In this document: positions 1 through 8,801 of the stretch, one piece after another
Numbering within the stretch: the stretch's first letter is position 1
Layout of the letters: the number at the start of each line of letters is the position of its first letter
Assembly (NCBI GenBank): GCA_900759015.1
Contig: CAAEUE010000015.1
Coordinates: 209,232-273,231 of the forward strand
DNA: 64,000 nt
Source: Clostridia bacterium
GTDB lineage: Bacteria > Bacillota > Clostridia > TANB77 > CAG-508
Direction: 5' to 3'
Notes under the pieces: model-generated
What the model saw: the letters and a program-made list of their open reading frames with translations, nothing else
What the model was told of the DNA's origin: nothing
Databases searched by the model: none
Program-made: the position numbers and the translations under genes

Positions 1-38
1 AACTATGTATGTGTCAACGAAATCCGCACACAAAAAAA

Positions 39-77
39 TCGGGATTTAAGGAACGTCCCCATATCCCTAAATCTCGA
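39..77. repeat. Interspersed palindromic repeat, copy 1
   Basis: Palindromic arms (CGGGATTTA and CTAAATCTCG) flank the core AAGGAACGTCCCC. It lies directly after the stop codon of the glycosyltransferase ending at 78. It is the first of about a dozen copies in the window. On the minus strand it could fold into a stem that ends the transcript. Confidence 0.75.
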
Positions 78-557
78 TTAATTATTATCTATAAAATCTT
101 CAATTAATTTTATCATATGATCTGTTTCACTTTTAAAATGTTTTGGTTTAAATGTTTTGACCTTATTTAAAGCTTTTTCTAAATCATCTAATTCTGTTAC
201 ACCTATTAAAAAATCTTGTTTATCAAAAGAATCTATTATTTGTATTTGGTGGTCATTTATATGTTCTCCAAAAGCACTTAAACGTGGTACTGCAATTACT
301 TTCTTTCCCATTTTTAATGCCATTACTATAGAGCCAACTCCTCCATGAGTTATAACTAAATCTGCCTTCTTCATTATTTCTCTTAACTTTTCTTCTGGCA
401 TTAAACTGTATATTTCCATATCTTTAGATTCATATTTTGTTCTTCCTGCTTGAACAACAACTTTCTCTGTTATTACTTTTTCATTAATTAACTCTTGAAT
501 TTTATCAAGTAAGCGATGAAAACTATTGTCCTGTGTTCCTAATAATACTAATATCAA
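78..557 (-). CDS. Glycosyltransferase, PssE/Alg13-like C-terminal half
   Basis: About 159 aa. It resembles the C-terminal UDP-sugar-binding half of GT28-type enzymes (Alg13, PssE, Cps14G): the start ILVLLGTQDNSFHRLLD and the HGGVGSI motif near residue 80 are typical. This family pairs with a membrane-docking Alg14/PssD partner, which is the gene immediately upstream. I place the start at TTG 557 because it overlaps the TGA stop of that partner and has AGGAGG nine bases before it; the longer frame from 611 has no matching site and runs inside the partner gene. The overlap implies translational coupling. Likely role: adding a sugar to a lipid-linked polysaccharide or exopolysaccharide precursor at the inner face of the membrane. 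The sugar cannot be told from sequence. Confidence 0.85.
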   Translation of the reverse strand: MILVLLGTQDNSFHRLLDKIQELINEKVITEKVVVQAGRTKYESKDMEIYSLMPEEKLREIMKKADLVITHGGVGSIVMALKMGKKVIAVPRLSAFGEHINDHQIQIIDSFDKQDFLIGVTELDDLEKALNKVKTFKPKHFKSETDHMIKLIEDFIDNN

Positions 558-1030
558 AATATTGATCCTCCTAATTTTGCTTTTGGATATAATTTCAGCA
601 TTTCCTTCCATTGCACTATAAATAAATCTGCAAACTTATAAACTAGTTTTCCTGTTGCTGTTTTAGAATTTCTATTTGCAAATGTTTCTATATATATAAT
701 CTTACTACCAAATATTTTTCCTAGTATGCACATTGGGCCTGCATTATGTGTGCCGGTTGTTACTATATATTTAGGTCTTATTTTTATATAGTAAAATACT
801 GTTAAAATACAATTCCATAAAAACTTAAATGGGTATACCAATGGATGTGATCTCGTTCCATATACCATATACGAAATCCTTTTTCCATATTTTTTTTTAA
901 AACCTTCTGTAAATTTATCTTTTTCTGTTATTATATGATAATCATACTTTTCAAACATTGGTTTTAATTGCATTAATTCATTAAAATGCCCACCTGTACT
1001 AGATATAAATAGTACTTTCTTTTTTTTCAT
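554..1030 (-). CDS. Polysaccharide biosynthesis protein, PssD/Alg14-like
   Basis: 158 aa, a full-length Alg14/PssD-type protein. The N-terminus KVLFISSTGGHFNELMQL is the family signature, followed by a central hydrophobic stretch near 75-90 (membrane attachment) and TGTHNAGPMCILGKIFG. In known systems this subunit anchors the catalytic PssE/Alg13 half to the membrane and helps form the active glycosyltransferase. Its stop codon overlaps the start of the PssE-like gene, so the two are made together. No further capsule or exopolysaccharide genes are visible next to it, so the pathway is unknown. The pair may continue to genes left of the window edge. Confidence 0.88.
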   Translation of the reverse strand: MKKKKVLFISSTGGHFNELMQLKPMFEKYDYHIITEKDKFTEGFKKKYGKRISYMVYGTRSHPLVYPFKFLWNCILTVFYYIKIRPKYIVTTGTHNAGPMCILGKIFGSKIIYIETFANRNSKTATGKLVYKFADLFIVQWKEMLKLYPKAKLGGSIF

Positions 1031-1057
1031 ATTGCCTCCACATTTATTTAGCTAGCT

Positions 1058-2932
1058 TTATTCTTCTGTTTTATTTTGTTCTTTGTCTTTTTGAAGTTCT
1101 ACATATCTTTTTATTTTCATTGTTGTTGTTTTTGCAAATTCATCATGTTTTAATTCTAGATTTTTTATTGCTTTATATGATGTTAAACTCTTATTAACAT
1201 CTTTTATTTTATTCCAAATTATTTTATGTATTTCTTCTTCACTTAAATCTTTTCCATGTAATCTTTCTATTTCTTCCATGTTTGGTATAACTTTTGCAGA
1301 TATTGTTAATTCTTTTTCTCCTTCTACTTCTTTTCCATATACCATACATTCTTGGATTTCTGGAACTTTAGATAATAATAATTCTATTTCTTCTGGATAA
1401 ATATTTTTTCCGTTTTGTGTTACTATAACATTTTTACTTCTTCCTGTAACATATACATAACCATCTTTATCTTGATAACCAATATCCCCAGAATTGAACC
1501 ATCCATCATGTACTACTTCTTTTGTTGCTTCTTCATCTTCATAATATCCAAGCATTAATGTTTGGCTCTTAATCCAAATTTCGCCTTCTCCATTTTCGTT
1601 TGGATTATGTATTTTTATTTGTGCACAATTTACTGGAAGTCCAACTGAACCTACTCTTGGGTCACACTCTGGTGTAAGTGCTGCAATTGGAGCAGTTTCT
1701 GTTAATCCATATCCTTGTAAGAATTCGATTCCTATATCTTGAACCCATTTTCCTATTTTTTTGTCTATTGGCGCTGCTGCAGAAACTATGATTCTCATAT
1801 TTCCACCTAAATTGTCATATATCTCTTTAAATACTTTCCTTTTAATATCTATTCCTACACTTTTTAATGCATTTGTTAAATGAAGCATAGAATTTACTAA
1901 CCCTGATTTTCCACTTTTTTCTATTGATTGATTTATTTTCTTATATAAACTTTCAACTAATAATGGTACTGCAAGCATTGCAGTTGGTTTTGCTTCTTGC
2001 ATATCTGGTACTATATATCTTAAGCCTCCACAAATTGCAACTGATGAACCATTTGCAAATGGCAACAATGCACCGATTGATGATTCATATGTATGATGTA
2101 ATGGTAATACAGAGAAAAATCTATCTCTTTCATATATTTTTACATATTTTGAAACTGCATTTACATTTTCTGCTAAATTTCTGTGGCATAACATAACACC
2201 TTTAGCTTGTGATGTTGTTCCAGATGTAAATATTAAAAATTTGAATTCTTCTGGATCTATTTCTACATCCATATATTCTGTATTTCCTGCATCTGTTAAT
2301 TTTTTACCTTCTGCTATTACATGCTCTATTCCAACATCTCTACCTCGTACACCTTCATCACTATTCATTTCGATAAAATATTTTACCATTGGTAAATTAT
2401 CTTTTATTTTATCTATTGAATCTTTTTTCTTTTTAGAATAAATTACTGCGCTAGCATGTGAACGTTTTATTACATTTTCTATTTCATTGTTTGGTAATTC
2501 TTTATCTACAGGAACAGCAATACCAACTCCGCATAAGATTGAGAAATATGAAACATACCAATAATATGTGTTTTCACCAATAATTATAATTCTTTCATTT
2601 GTTAGATTTAAGTACTTCATAAGACCTGTACCTAAATTAATTGCATCATTTCCGAATCTTTCATAAGTAAATTCCTCGAATTTAGCTTTATGATCATGGT
2701 TTGGTCTTTCTAAAATATATATATTATTTTTATATTTTTCTATTGATCTTTTAAATATCTCTTTTACTGTTTTATAATGTGTTTCTGGATAAAACTTATT
2801 TTTAGACTTTTTATCTTTTATTTGATCTATTTTGTCATAATTAACTTGCATTTCTTGTATGTTTTCCATACCTTCCATTTTCATCTTAGGAAATTTAAAA
2901 TCTGGTAATTTAAAATCTCTTAAAATTCTCAT
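1058..2932 (-). CDS. Long-chain acyl-CoA synthetase (AMP-forming)
   Basis: 624 aa. An AMP-binding enzyme of the fatty-acyl-CoA ligase group: the P-loop-like motif IFTSGTTSQAKGVMLCHRN is near residue 235, followed by GYGLTETAP, the GWFNSGDIG motif and a C-terminal lid domain with the expected Lys-rich end. It would activate a carboxylic acid, probably a long-chain fatty acid, with ATP and CoA. The first 50 residues are basic and are a short extension before the conserved core. The start at ATG 2932 has AGGAGTGATAGTATT before it. It is transcribed divergently from an acyl-ACP thioesterase at 3149, which suggests a shared job in releasing and re-activating fatty acids. Exact substrate is not visible. 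Confidence 0.88.
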   Translation of the reverse strand: MRILRDFKLPDFKFPKMKMEGMENIQEMQVNYDKIDQIKDKKSKNKFYPETHYKTVKEIFKRSIEKYKNNIYILERPNHDHKAKFEEFTYERFGNDAINLGTGLMKYLNLTNERIIIIGENTYYWYVSYFSILCGVGIAVPVDKELPNNEIENVIKRSHASAVIYSKKKKDSIDKIKDNLPMVKYFIEMNSDEGVRGRDVGIEHVIAEGKKLTDAGNTEYMDVEIDPEEFKFLIFTSGTTSQAKGVMLCHRNLAENVNAVSKYVKIYERDRFFSVLPLHHTYESSIGALLPFANGSSVAICGGLRYIVPDMQEAKPTAMLAVPLLVESLYKKINQSIEKSGKSGLVNSMLHLTNALKSVGIDIKRKVFKEIYDNLGGNMRIIVSAAAPIDKKIGKWVQDIGIEFLQGYGLTETAPIAALTPECDPRVGSVGLPVNCAQIKIHNPNENGEGEIWIKSQTLMLGYYEDEEATKEVVHDGWFNSGDIGYQDKDGYVYVTGRSKNVIVTQNGKNIYPEEIELLLSKVPEIQECMVYGKEVEGEKELTISAKVIPNMEEIERLHGKDLSEEEIHKIIWNKIKDVNKSLTSYKAIKNLELKHDEFAKTTTMKIKRYVELQKDKEQNKTEE

Positions 2933-3088
2933 AATACTATCACTCCTATACGTTTATATTATGCCACAATTATTAGTTTTTGTAAATAATTTTTATATTT
3001 CTATACTACTTAGTATAATTGTATTTTTAAACTTTTTATGCTAGAATATAACTCGATTAAAATTTTGGATAGTGCTCTGGTACTCTCA

Positions 3089-3119
3089 TAGGGATTTAGG
3101 GACGTTCCTTTTTTCCCTA
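3089..3119. repeat. Interspersed palindromic repeat, copy 2 (inverted orientation)
   Basis: AGGGATTTAGGGACGTTCC followed by a T run and CCCT; it is the reverse orientation of the common repeat. It lies between the divergent acyl-CoA ligase and thioesterase genes, just before the thioesterase ribosome binding site. It could act as a terminator or leader hairpin for the plus-strand gene. Confidence 0.7.
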
Positions 3120-3148
3120 TTTATATTAATTTTTAGGAGGCTTAAATT

Positions 3149-3880
3149 ATGGCTTTTTTTGAACATGATTTTGAGATTGGATTAAGAGATATAGAAAATC
3201 CTAACTATTTAAGTAATAAAGCAATTTTGGCTTTTTTTGAAAATATTGGTTCTTACCACTCTGATAGCATTAATTTTGGATTAAATGAAATACCAAAAAC
3301 AAAGTCTTCTTGGGTATTACTTGGATGGAAAGTTAAGGTTTTAAAAAGACCAATTTATGGTGATAAATTGCACATAGTTACATGGGCTAGAAACACAGAA
3401 CAATTCTCTACTTATCGTGATTATGAAGTATACAATCAAAATAATGAATTAGTTATTATTGGAACTTCTAAGTGGGTTTTAGTTGATACTACTACTGGTA
3501 AATTAAGACCTATACCAGAAGAAATAATTAATTTATACAATCCAGATACTAAAACTGCTTTTCCTCCTGAAGAAGCCATGCTTACTAAATTATCTAATTC
3601 GGATAATTATGAATCTTTAAGTATGTATACAGTTAATCGTTCACAAATAGATTTAAACAACCATATGCATAATTTATATTATTTAGATATGGCTTATGAA
3701 GCATTGCCTGCTGAAGTTTATAAAAATAATACATTTAACTTTTTTGAAATAGCCTATAAAAAGCAAATTAGACTCCATGATATAGTAAAATGTTACTATG
3801 TTTTCGAAGAAAATACTCATAAAGTAATTATTGAAGGTCTTGATGATAAAAAAATTCATGCTATTATTATATTTAAGTAG
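3149..3880 (+). CDS. Acyl-ACP thioesterase (FatA/FatB family)
   Basis: 243 aa. Two hotdog folds of the acyl-ACP thioesterase family: an N-terminal half with the typical SYHSDSINFG and WVLLGWKVKVLKRPIYGD stretches, WARNTEQFSTYRDYEV, and a second half with NRSQIDLNNHMHNLYYLDM, whose Asn-x-His is the expected catalytic pair. It would hydrolyse acyl-ACP to free fatty acids and set chain length or release fatty acids for export or re-activation. The start has TTAGGAGGCTTAAATT before ATG. It ends at a strong bidirectional hairpin that also serves the convergent deacetylase. Bacterial members are common in Clostridia. Confidence 0.9.
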   Translation: MAFFEHDFEIGLRDIENPNYLSNKAILAFFENIGSYHSDSINFGLNEIPKTKSSWVLLGWKVKVLKRPIYGDKLHIVTWARNTEQFSTYRDYEVYNQNNELVIIGTSKWVLVDTTTGKLRPIPEEIINLYNPDTKTAFPPEEAMLTKLSNSDNYESLSMYTVNRSQIDLNNHMHNLYYLDMAYEALPAEVYKNNTFNFFEIAYKKQIRLHDIVKCYYVFEENTHKVIIEGLDDKKIHAIIIFK

Positions 3881-3887
3881 AATTAAT

Positions 3888-3926
3888 AAAACAGAGCATT
3901 ATTTCATTTTGCTCTGTTTTATTAAA
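3888..3926. terminator. Bidirectional terminator between convergent genes
   Basis: The stem AAACAGAGCA / TGCTCTGTTT with A and T runs on either side lies between the thioesterase stop and the deacetylase stop. It should end both transcripts. Confidence 0.85.
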
Positions 3927-4790
3927 TCATTTTAATACATCATATATATTTTCAAACACATATCCTTTTTCTTTTAATGCTTGTATTAATTGTGGTAATA
4001 ATTCATATGTACTTTTTTTAGTTCCTATATCATGCATTAATATAACTACACTATTTTTATCTCCCATTGTACTTTCTACATAGTTCATCATATCATTCAC
4101 ATTATCTAATCCTGCTGCATCAGCGGTTAAAGCATTCCAATCTAAATGTGCCACATTGTTTTGGTTTAATAAATTAACTGCTTCTGCTTTAACATTTGCA
4201 TATTTTCCTCCAGATGTTCCTCCTGGAAATCTAAATACCCTAGAATTATAATTTTGATCATCTATTGCATTTTTTATAGCTGTTTCTGTTCGATTATATT
4301 CATCTAATACTGCCTGTGGTGAAGAATATATATTAGAATAAACATGTGTAAAACTATGGTTTGCTATATAATGACCTTCTTGATATGCTCTTTTTACTAT
4401 TTCTGGATATCTTTCAGCATTACTTCCTAATACAAAGAATGTTGCCTTAACATTATTCTGTTTTAATATATCCAAAATTGGAATAGTAACAGATTTTGAA
4501 GGACCATCATCAAATGTTAGAAAAACTCTTTTATAATCTGAATTATAAATATGTGCCACTCTATCTACTATTTTGTTTTTCTTTGCATTATCTGAAAAAA
4601 ATAGTTCATGAGTTGGTTTATTTTTGGATAATATCTCGCTTTCTATCATACTTAAATTTTCATTATAATGACGCACAGCAAAAAATATCGCTGTAGATAT
4701 AAGCGATATGATTAATATCAAAACTATTGTAATTATTATTACTTTTTTTATATTTAAACGAGGTTTTACTTCTATTAAATCTAATGTCAT
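3927..4790 (-). CDS. Polysaccharide deacetylase (NodB domain), membrane-anchored
   Basis: 287 aa. One N-terminal membrane segment (about residues 17-40), then a NodB-type deacetylase domain: FLTFDDGPS (motif 1, catalytic and metal Asp), FFVLGSNAERYPE, ANHSFTHV (motif 2, metal His), FRFPGGTSGG (motif 3) and a final LMHDI motif. It would remove N-acetyl groups from a cell-wall or exopolysaccharide sugar outside the membrane; spore-formers often have several such proteins (PdaA-like). Residues needed for catalysis are all present. Context does not show whether it acts in sporulation or vegetative wall modification. Confidence 0.9.
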   Translation of the reverse strand: MTLDLIEVKPRLNIKKVIIITIVLILIISLISTAIFFAVRHYNENLSMIESEILSKNKPTHELFFSDNAKKNKIVDRVAHIYNSDYKRVFLTFDDGPSKSVTIPILDILKQNNVKATFFVLGSNAERYPEIVKRAYQEGHYIANHSFTHVYSNIYSSPQAVLDEYNRTETAIKNAIDDQNYNSRVFRFPGGTSGGKYANVKAEAVNLLNQNNVAHLDWNALTADAAGLDNVNDMMNYVESTMGDKNSVVILMHDIGTKKSTYELLPQLIQALKEKGYVFENIYDVLK

Positions 4791-4949
4791 TTTTGCTCAC
4801 CTAGCATTTATTTTTTCGCATATATTATATATCAACAATATTTAAAATTCAATACAAATATATTCTTAATAATTGCATTTATAAAAAGCTATAGTTTTTT
4901 CGTTGTAATTATTTATACAATTCAACTTTTACCTTCAAAAATTAAAAAT

Positions 4950-5021
4950 AGGGATTTAAGGAACGTCCCCAAATCCCTAAAGGAACATCCCCAAATCCCT
5001 AGGAACGTTCTAAATCCCTTT
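4950..5021. repeat. Interspersed palindromic repeat, copies 3-5 in tandem
   Basis: One full copy (AGGGATTTAAGGAACGTCC...AAATCCCT) followed directly by two degenerate partial copies (AAGGAACATCCCC, TAGGAACGTTC). It lies immediately 3' of the P-type ATPase stop. The rest of the 4791-5025 interval holds nothing I can identify. Confidence 0.75.
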
Positions 5022-5025
5022 TGAT

Positions 5026-7818
5026 TTATGCTTCGTCTTTTGTTGTATTTATTTTTAATAGTTTGAATATTTCTACAATTACTAATGGTGCTATTATTAA
5101 TAAAATTGTTTCTATTAAATTGCCCATTGGTAAAATTGGTATACTGAATATATGTCTTAATGCTGGTACTAACAATATTATAAGCATTAATGCTGCTGAT
5201 GCTCCTATTGCTAGCAATAACATTTTGTTGTTAAATGGATGTGTTTTAAATACAGATTTTTTGTTATTTCTAATATTAAATACATGTACTAATTCTGAAA
5301 ATGCTAATACCATAAAGGCCATTGTTTGACCAATTTCTACTTTTACTTCTTGCTTTTCTACATATTCTGCTCCGTTTGCTAATGCTTCATCTAAGTTTTC
5401 TACTTCTTCTACACTATATAAAGTTCCATCTACTTTTACCATAGTTGGTAAATTTTCTTCTGGTGTTGCAATACCAATTATAAATGCTGCAAGTGTTAGT
5501 AAACCAATCATTATTCCTTGGTATACAACTCTAAAACTCATACCTTTTGTAAAAATACCTTTTTGTTTCTTTGGCTTTCGTTTCATTACATCATCTTCTG
5601 CAGGATCTACTGCTAGTGCTAATGCTGGAAGTGAATCAGTTACTAAATTAATCCATAATATATGAATTGGAAGTAATACTTCGATTAAGCCAATATCTAT
5701 ATTAAATGTGCTTCCAAGCCAAGGTGTAATTAATATTGCTAAAAATAGTACTATGATCTCACCAACATTGCTAGAAAGTAAGAATTGAATAGCTTTTAAT
5801 ATATTATCATAAATACGTCTTCCTTCTTCTACAGATGATACTATTGTAGCAAAATTGTCATCTGTTAATATTACATCTGCTGCTTCCTTAGAAACGTCTG
5901 TGCCTACGATTCCCATTGCACAACCAATATCTGCTGTTTTTAATGCTGGCGCATCATTTACACCATCACCAGTCATGGCAACAATTTCTCCGTTTGCTTG
6001 CCAAGCTTTTACTATTCTAACTTTATGTTCAGGTGATACTCTGGCATATACTGAATATTTTCTAATATTTTTTGTTAGATCTTCATCTGACATTTCCTCT
6101 AGTTCGCTACCTGTAATTGCTTCATCTTCGTTTTCTAATATTCCTAATGCTTTTGCAATTGCAACAGCTGTAATCTTATGATCTCCAGTAATCATTACTG
6201 TTTTTATTCCGGCTGTTTTACATTTTTCTACTGCTACTTTAACTTCTTCTCTTGGTGGATCTATCATTCCAACCATTCCAACAAATATTAAATCATTTTC
6301 TATGTTTTTCATTTCTTCATCTGTTGGTTCATGATCTAGTTCTTTATATGCCATGGATAATACTCTTAGTGCATCCTTTGCCATATCAACATTATATTTA
6401 TCTATTTCTGTTTTATATTTCTCTAAATCTGTTTTTATTTCTCCATTTATTATATAAGAATTACATCTTGCAAGTAATTCATCAATTCCACCTTTAGTAT
6501 AAACAAAATACTTCTCTCCTACTTTATTTACTGTAGTCATTAATTTTCTATCAGAATCGAATGGAATTTCTTTTACTCTTTTAAATTCTAAAACATCTTT
6601 AACATCAAAATTAATTTTAAATCCTAAATCTATTAATGCTGTTTCTGTAGGATCACCAGTTAATTGATTCTCTGCCCCTATTTTTGTATCATTACATAAT
6701 GTACAAACTTGCATTAATCTATCTAGCTCATCACTTATATCTTTAATATTTGCAACTTCTTCTATTTTATTATTTACAAATACTTTTTGAACTGTCATTT
6801 TGTTTTGCGTTAATGTTCCTGTTTTATCTGAACATATAACTGTTGCACTTCCTAATGTTTCTACTGCTGGTAATTTCTTTATAATAGCATTTTTCTTTAC
6901 CATTCTTTGAACACCTATAGCTAAAACTATTGTAGAAACTGCTGCTAGACCTTCTGGAATTGCTGCAACAGCTAAACTAACAGCTGTCATAAACATATCT
7001 ATTACATCTTTACCATAAGCAATTCCTATTATAAATATTACTATACATATTGCAAGTGCTGCTATTCCTAATGTTTTTCCTAATTTATTTAATTTTATTT
7101 GAAGTGGTGTTTCTGCCCCCTCTGTATCACTAATAATTTTAGCAATCTTACCAACTTCTGTATTCATTCCTGTTTCTACTACAATACCTTTTCCTCTTCC
7201 ATATGTTATAAGTGAAGAAGAGAAAAGCATGTTTGTTCTATCTCCAAGACTAACTTTTTCATCATCTATAGTTTCTGTATTTTTATCTACTGGTACAGAC
7301 TCACCTGTTAATGATGCTTCTTGTGATTTTAAATTTGCACTTTCTACTATTCTTAAGTCTGCTGGTACATAGTCACCTGTGTCTAAAACAACGATATCTC
7401 CTGGCACTAATTCTCTTGATTGTACTACTGTTACTTTTCCATTACGTATAACTTTTGATGCATGTGCACTTAATTTTTGAAGTGCCTCTAATGATTTCTC
7501 TGCTTTGCTTTCCTGTACTACACCGATTATTGCATTAAGTACTACTACTATTAAAATTATAATTGTATCTGTTATACCTTCGCCTTCTGCAATTCCTACT
7601 GCCCCAGATACTACAGCTGCGATAATTAAAACAATTATCATAAAATCTTTAAATTGTTCTAAAAATTTTACAAATAAAGATTTTTTCTTCTTCTGTTCTA
7701 ATTCATTCATGCCATACTTTTTATAATTTGCCTTTACTTGTTCTTCTGTTAAGCCTTCTTTAATATTGGTTTGTAGTTCTTTCTCTACTTGACTTATTCC
7801 TTTGTTAAACCAATTCAC
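5026..7818 (-). CDS. Cation-transporting P-type ATPase (Ca2+/Mn2+ type)
   Basis: 930 aa, full-length type II P-type ATPase. Motifs in order: LTGES near 160, the membrane motif AAIPEGLAAV that in SERCA-type pumps forms the Ca2+ site, CSDKTGTLTQNKM (phosphorylated Asp), the nucleotide-binding KGGIDELL region, MTGDGVNDAPALK, and the M6 motif NLVTDSLPALALA. About ten membrane segments. The family exports Ca2+ and, in PMR1-like members, also Mn2+. The yybP-ykoY riboswitch in front of it argues for Mn2+ control, so Mn2+ export is a good inference, though Ca2+ transport is not excluded. The start is GTG at 7818 with AGGAGA eight bases upstream; the in-between ATG is out of frame. Confidence 0.92.
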   Translation of the reverse strand: MNWFNKGISQVEKELQTNIKEGLTEEQVKANYKKYGMNELEQKKKKSLFVKFLEQFKDFMIIVLIIAAVVSGAVGIAEGEGITDTIIILIVVVLNAIIGVVQESKAEKSLEALQKLSAHASKVIRNGKVTVVQSRELVPGDIVVLDTGDYVPADLRIVESANLKSQEASLTGESVPVDKNTETIDDEKVSLGDRTNMLFSSSLITYGRGKGIVVETGMNTEVGKIAKIISDTEGAETPLQIKLNKLGKTLGIAALAICIVIFIIGIAYGKDVIDMFMTAVSLAVAAIPEGLAAVSTIVLAIGVQRMVKKNAIIKKLPAVETLGSATVICSDKTGTLTQNKMTVQKVFVNNKIEEVANIKDISDELDRLMQVCTLCNDTKIGAENQLTGDPTETALIDLGFKINFDVKDVLEFKRVKEIPFDSDRKLMTTVNKVGEKYFVYTKGGIDELLARCNSYIINGEIKTDLEKYKTEIDKYNVDMAKDALRVLSMAYKELDHEPTDEEMKNIENDLIFVGMVGMIDPPREEVKVAVEKCKTAGIKTVMITGDHKITAVAIAKALGILENEDEAITGSELEEMSDEDLTKNIRKYSVYARVSPEHKVRIVKAWQANGEIVAMTGDGVNDAPALKTADIGCAMGIVGTDVSKEAADVILTDDNFATIVSSVEEGRRIYDNILKAIQFLLSSNVGEIIVLFLAILITPWLGSTFNIDIGLIEVLLPIHILWINLVTDSLPALALAVDPAEDDVMKRKPKKQKGIFTKGMSFRVVYQGIMIGLLTLAAFIIGIATPEENLPTMVKVDGTLYSVEEVENLDEALANGAEYVEKQEVKVEIGQTMAFMVLAFSELVHVFNIRNNKKSVFKTHPFNNKMLLLAIGASAALMLIILLVPALRHIFSIPILPMGNLIETILLIIAPLVIVEIFKLLKINTTKDEA

Positions 7819-7845
7819 TATTCATCTCTCCTTTTTTAGTATTAT

Positions 7846-7898
7846 ACACAAAAAGCAAGACTTTAAAAAACTTTTTGTGTTTTTTAAAAGTCTTGCTT
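7846..7898 (-). terminator. Riboswitch-controlled intrinsic terminator
   Basis: A stem GCAAGACTTTAAAAAAC / GTTTTTTAAAGTCTTGC followed by TTTTTGTG lies just before the ATPase. Its 5' arm reuses the 3' strand of the riboswitch P1 helix, so binding of the ligand would prevent the terminator and turn the gene on. Confidence 0.8.
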
Positions 7899-7975
7899 AC
7901 CTAAACTAGGTTACTAACCAGAATTTTTCGCGACTGTTGATTAGTAGTTTACAAGCTACTCCCTTTTAAAAGTAG
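7880..7975 (-). ncRNA. yybP-ykoY manganese riboswitch
   Basis: Read on the minus strand, the leader has the family landmarks in order: P1 5' strand TTTTAAAAG, then GGGAGTAGC, a variable stem, CAGTCGCGAA, then TTCTGGTTAG, and the closing TAAGCAAGACTTTTAAAA that pairs with the start. This matches the general layout of the yybP-ykoY class (Mn2+ sensors, often in front of P-type ATPases). The downstream terminator shares the last strand. It starts only a few bases after a good promoter and ends 62 bases before the ATPase start codon. Identification is from remembered consensus; a covariance search for Rfam yybP-ykoY would settle it. Confidence 0.87.
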
Positions 7976-7979
7976 TTGT

Positions 7980-8008
7980 ATTTTATCACTTAACCAAAAT
8001 TTTTTCAA
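7980..8008 (-). promoter_or_regulatory. Sigma-A-type promoter for the riboswitch and ATPase
   Basis: TTGAAA, a 17-base spacer and TAAAAT, placing the transcription start a few bases before the riboswitch P1 helix. Confidence 0.6.
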
Positions 8009-8018
8009 TATTTTTTTA

Positions 8019-8705
8019 TTATTTTGCATATAAAATTAATCTCGCTGATCCGTTTTGTGAACAAGTTGCAAGCGTTATTTCTGGTATTCCTCCTGTATCT
8101 CTAAATATGTAACTTGTATCTTGAGGAGATGTTTCAAACTTATTATATATTGTATATTCTACAGTTACTCCGTATAGATCTGTAATGTATACTTTATCAC
8201 CTATATTTAAATTCTTATTTTTTGAAAAAAACAATCTATTTAAATAATTATGACCTGCTATTACTGTATTTCCTGGTTCATTTGGACCTGGTCCATATTC
8301 TACACATACACCTTTTTCTAATGCTTGTTTTGATAGTGTAGCTATTATTGGATATTGTATACCTGTTTTAGGAATTCTGATATATCCACAAACATCATAA
8401 TTATAATATTTACCAACATTTTTTTTACTTGATGACGATCTTGCTGATTTTACTTTTTCAGCTTTATTGGTAGCTGTTTCATTGCTATTTGTTGAGTCAG
8501 TTAAATCTTCATCACTTATTATATTTCCATTTATATCTCCTATTTCATTTGTAAATTCTGCTATATATTCATCAGAATCATCATTTATAATTTTAGCAGA
8601 AATAAATCTATAGGCTACATATCCTGCTATACATAGTAATATTATTAGTAAAATTATAAAAAATACATTTAACACCTTTTTATAAGCCTCTTGTGCAGTA
8701 GACAT
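8019..8705 (-). CDS. Sortase family protein (1)
   Basis: 228 aa. N-terminal membrane anchor (about 12-32), an acidic and Ser/Lys-rich linker, then a sortase domain: VIAGHNYLN carries the catalytic His, TLATCSQNG the catalytic Cys, and SARLILYAK the Arg. It cleaves a sorting signal and joins surface proteins to the wall or to each other. It is a tandem paralogue of the next sortase (8802-9470), with one repeat element between. No LPxTG-bearing substrate gene is seen in the window. The class is not certain; the short architecture and HNY/TLATC motifs suggest a D/E-like type. The start ATG 8705 has AGGAGGTAGAA before it. Confidence 0.88.
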   Translation of the reverse strand: MSTAQEAYKKVLNVFFIILLIILLCIAGYVAYRFISAKIINDDSDEYIAEFTNEIGDINGNIISDEDLTDSTNSNETATNKAEKVKSARSSSSKKNVGKYYNYDVCGYIRIPKTGIQYPIIATLSKQALEKGVCVEYGPGPNEPGNTVIAGHNYLNRLFFSKNKNLNIGDKVYITDLYGVTVEYTIYNKFETSPQDTSYIFRDTGGIPEITLATCSQNGSARLILYAK

Positions 8706-8764
8706 TTCTACCTCCTATTAATTGATTTTCAACTCATACGATATTTCTTTAAACTTAACAAAAA

Positions 8765-8800
8765 AAGGGATTTTAAGGAACGTCCCCAAATCCCTTTTTG
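8765..8800. repeat. Interspersed palindromic repeat, copy 6
   Basis: GGGATTTTAAGGAACGTCCCC with AAATCCCTTTTT. On the minus strand it reads as a GGGATTT/AAATCCC stem with a T run and sits right after the stop codon of the second sortase, so it probably ends that transcript. Confidence 0.8.
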
Positions 8801-8801
8801 A

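Noticed and set aside
5855..6181. Open frames on the plus strand inside the P-type ATPase and similar ones in other minus-strand genes
   Set aside because: They are Leu/Ile/Ser-rich reverse-frame shadows of AT-rich genes with no ribosome binding site or motif.
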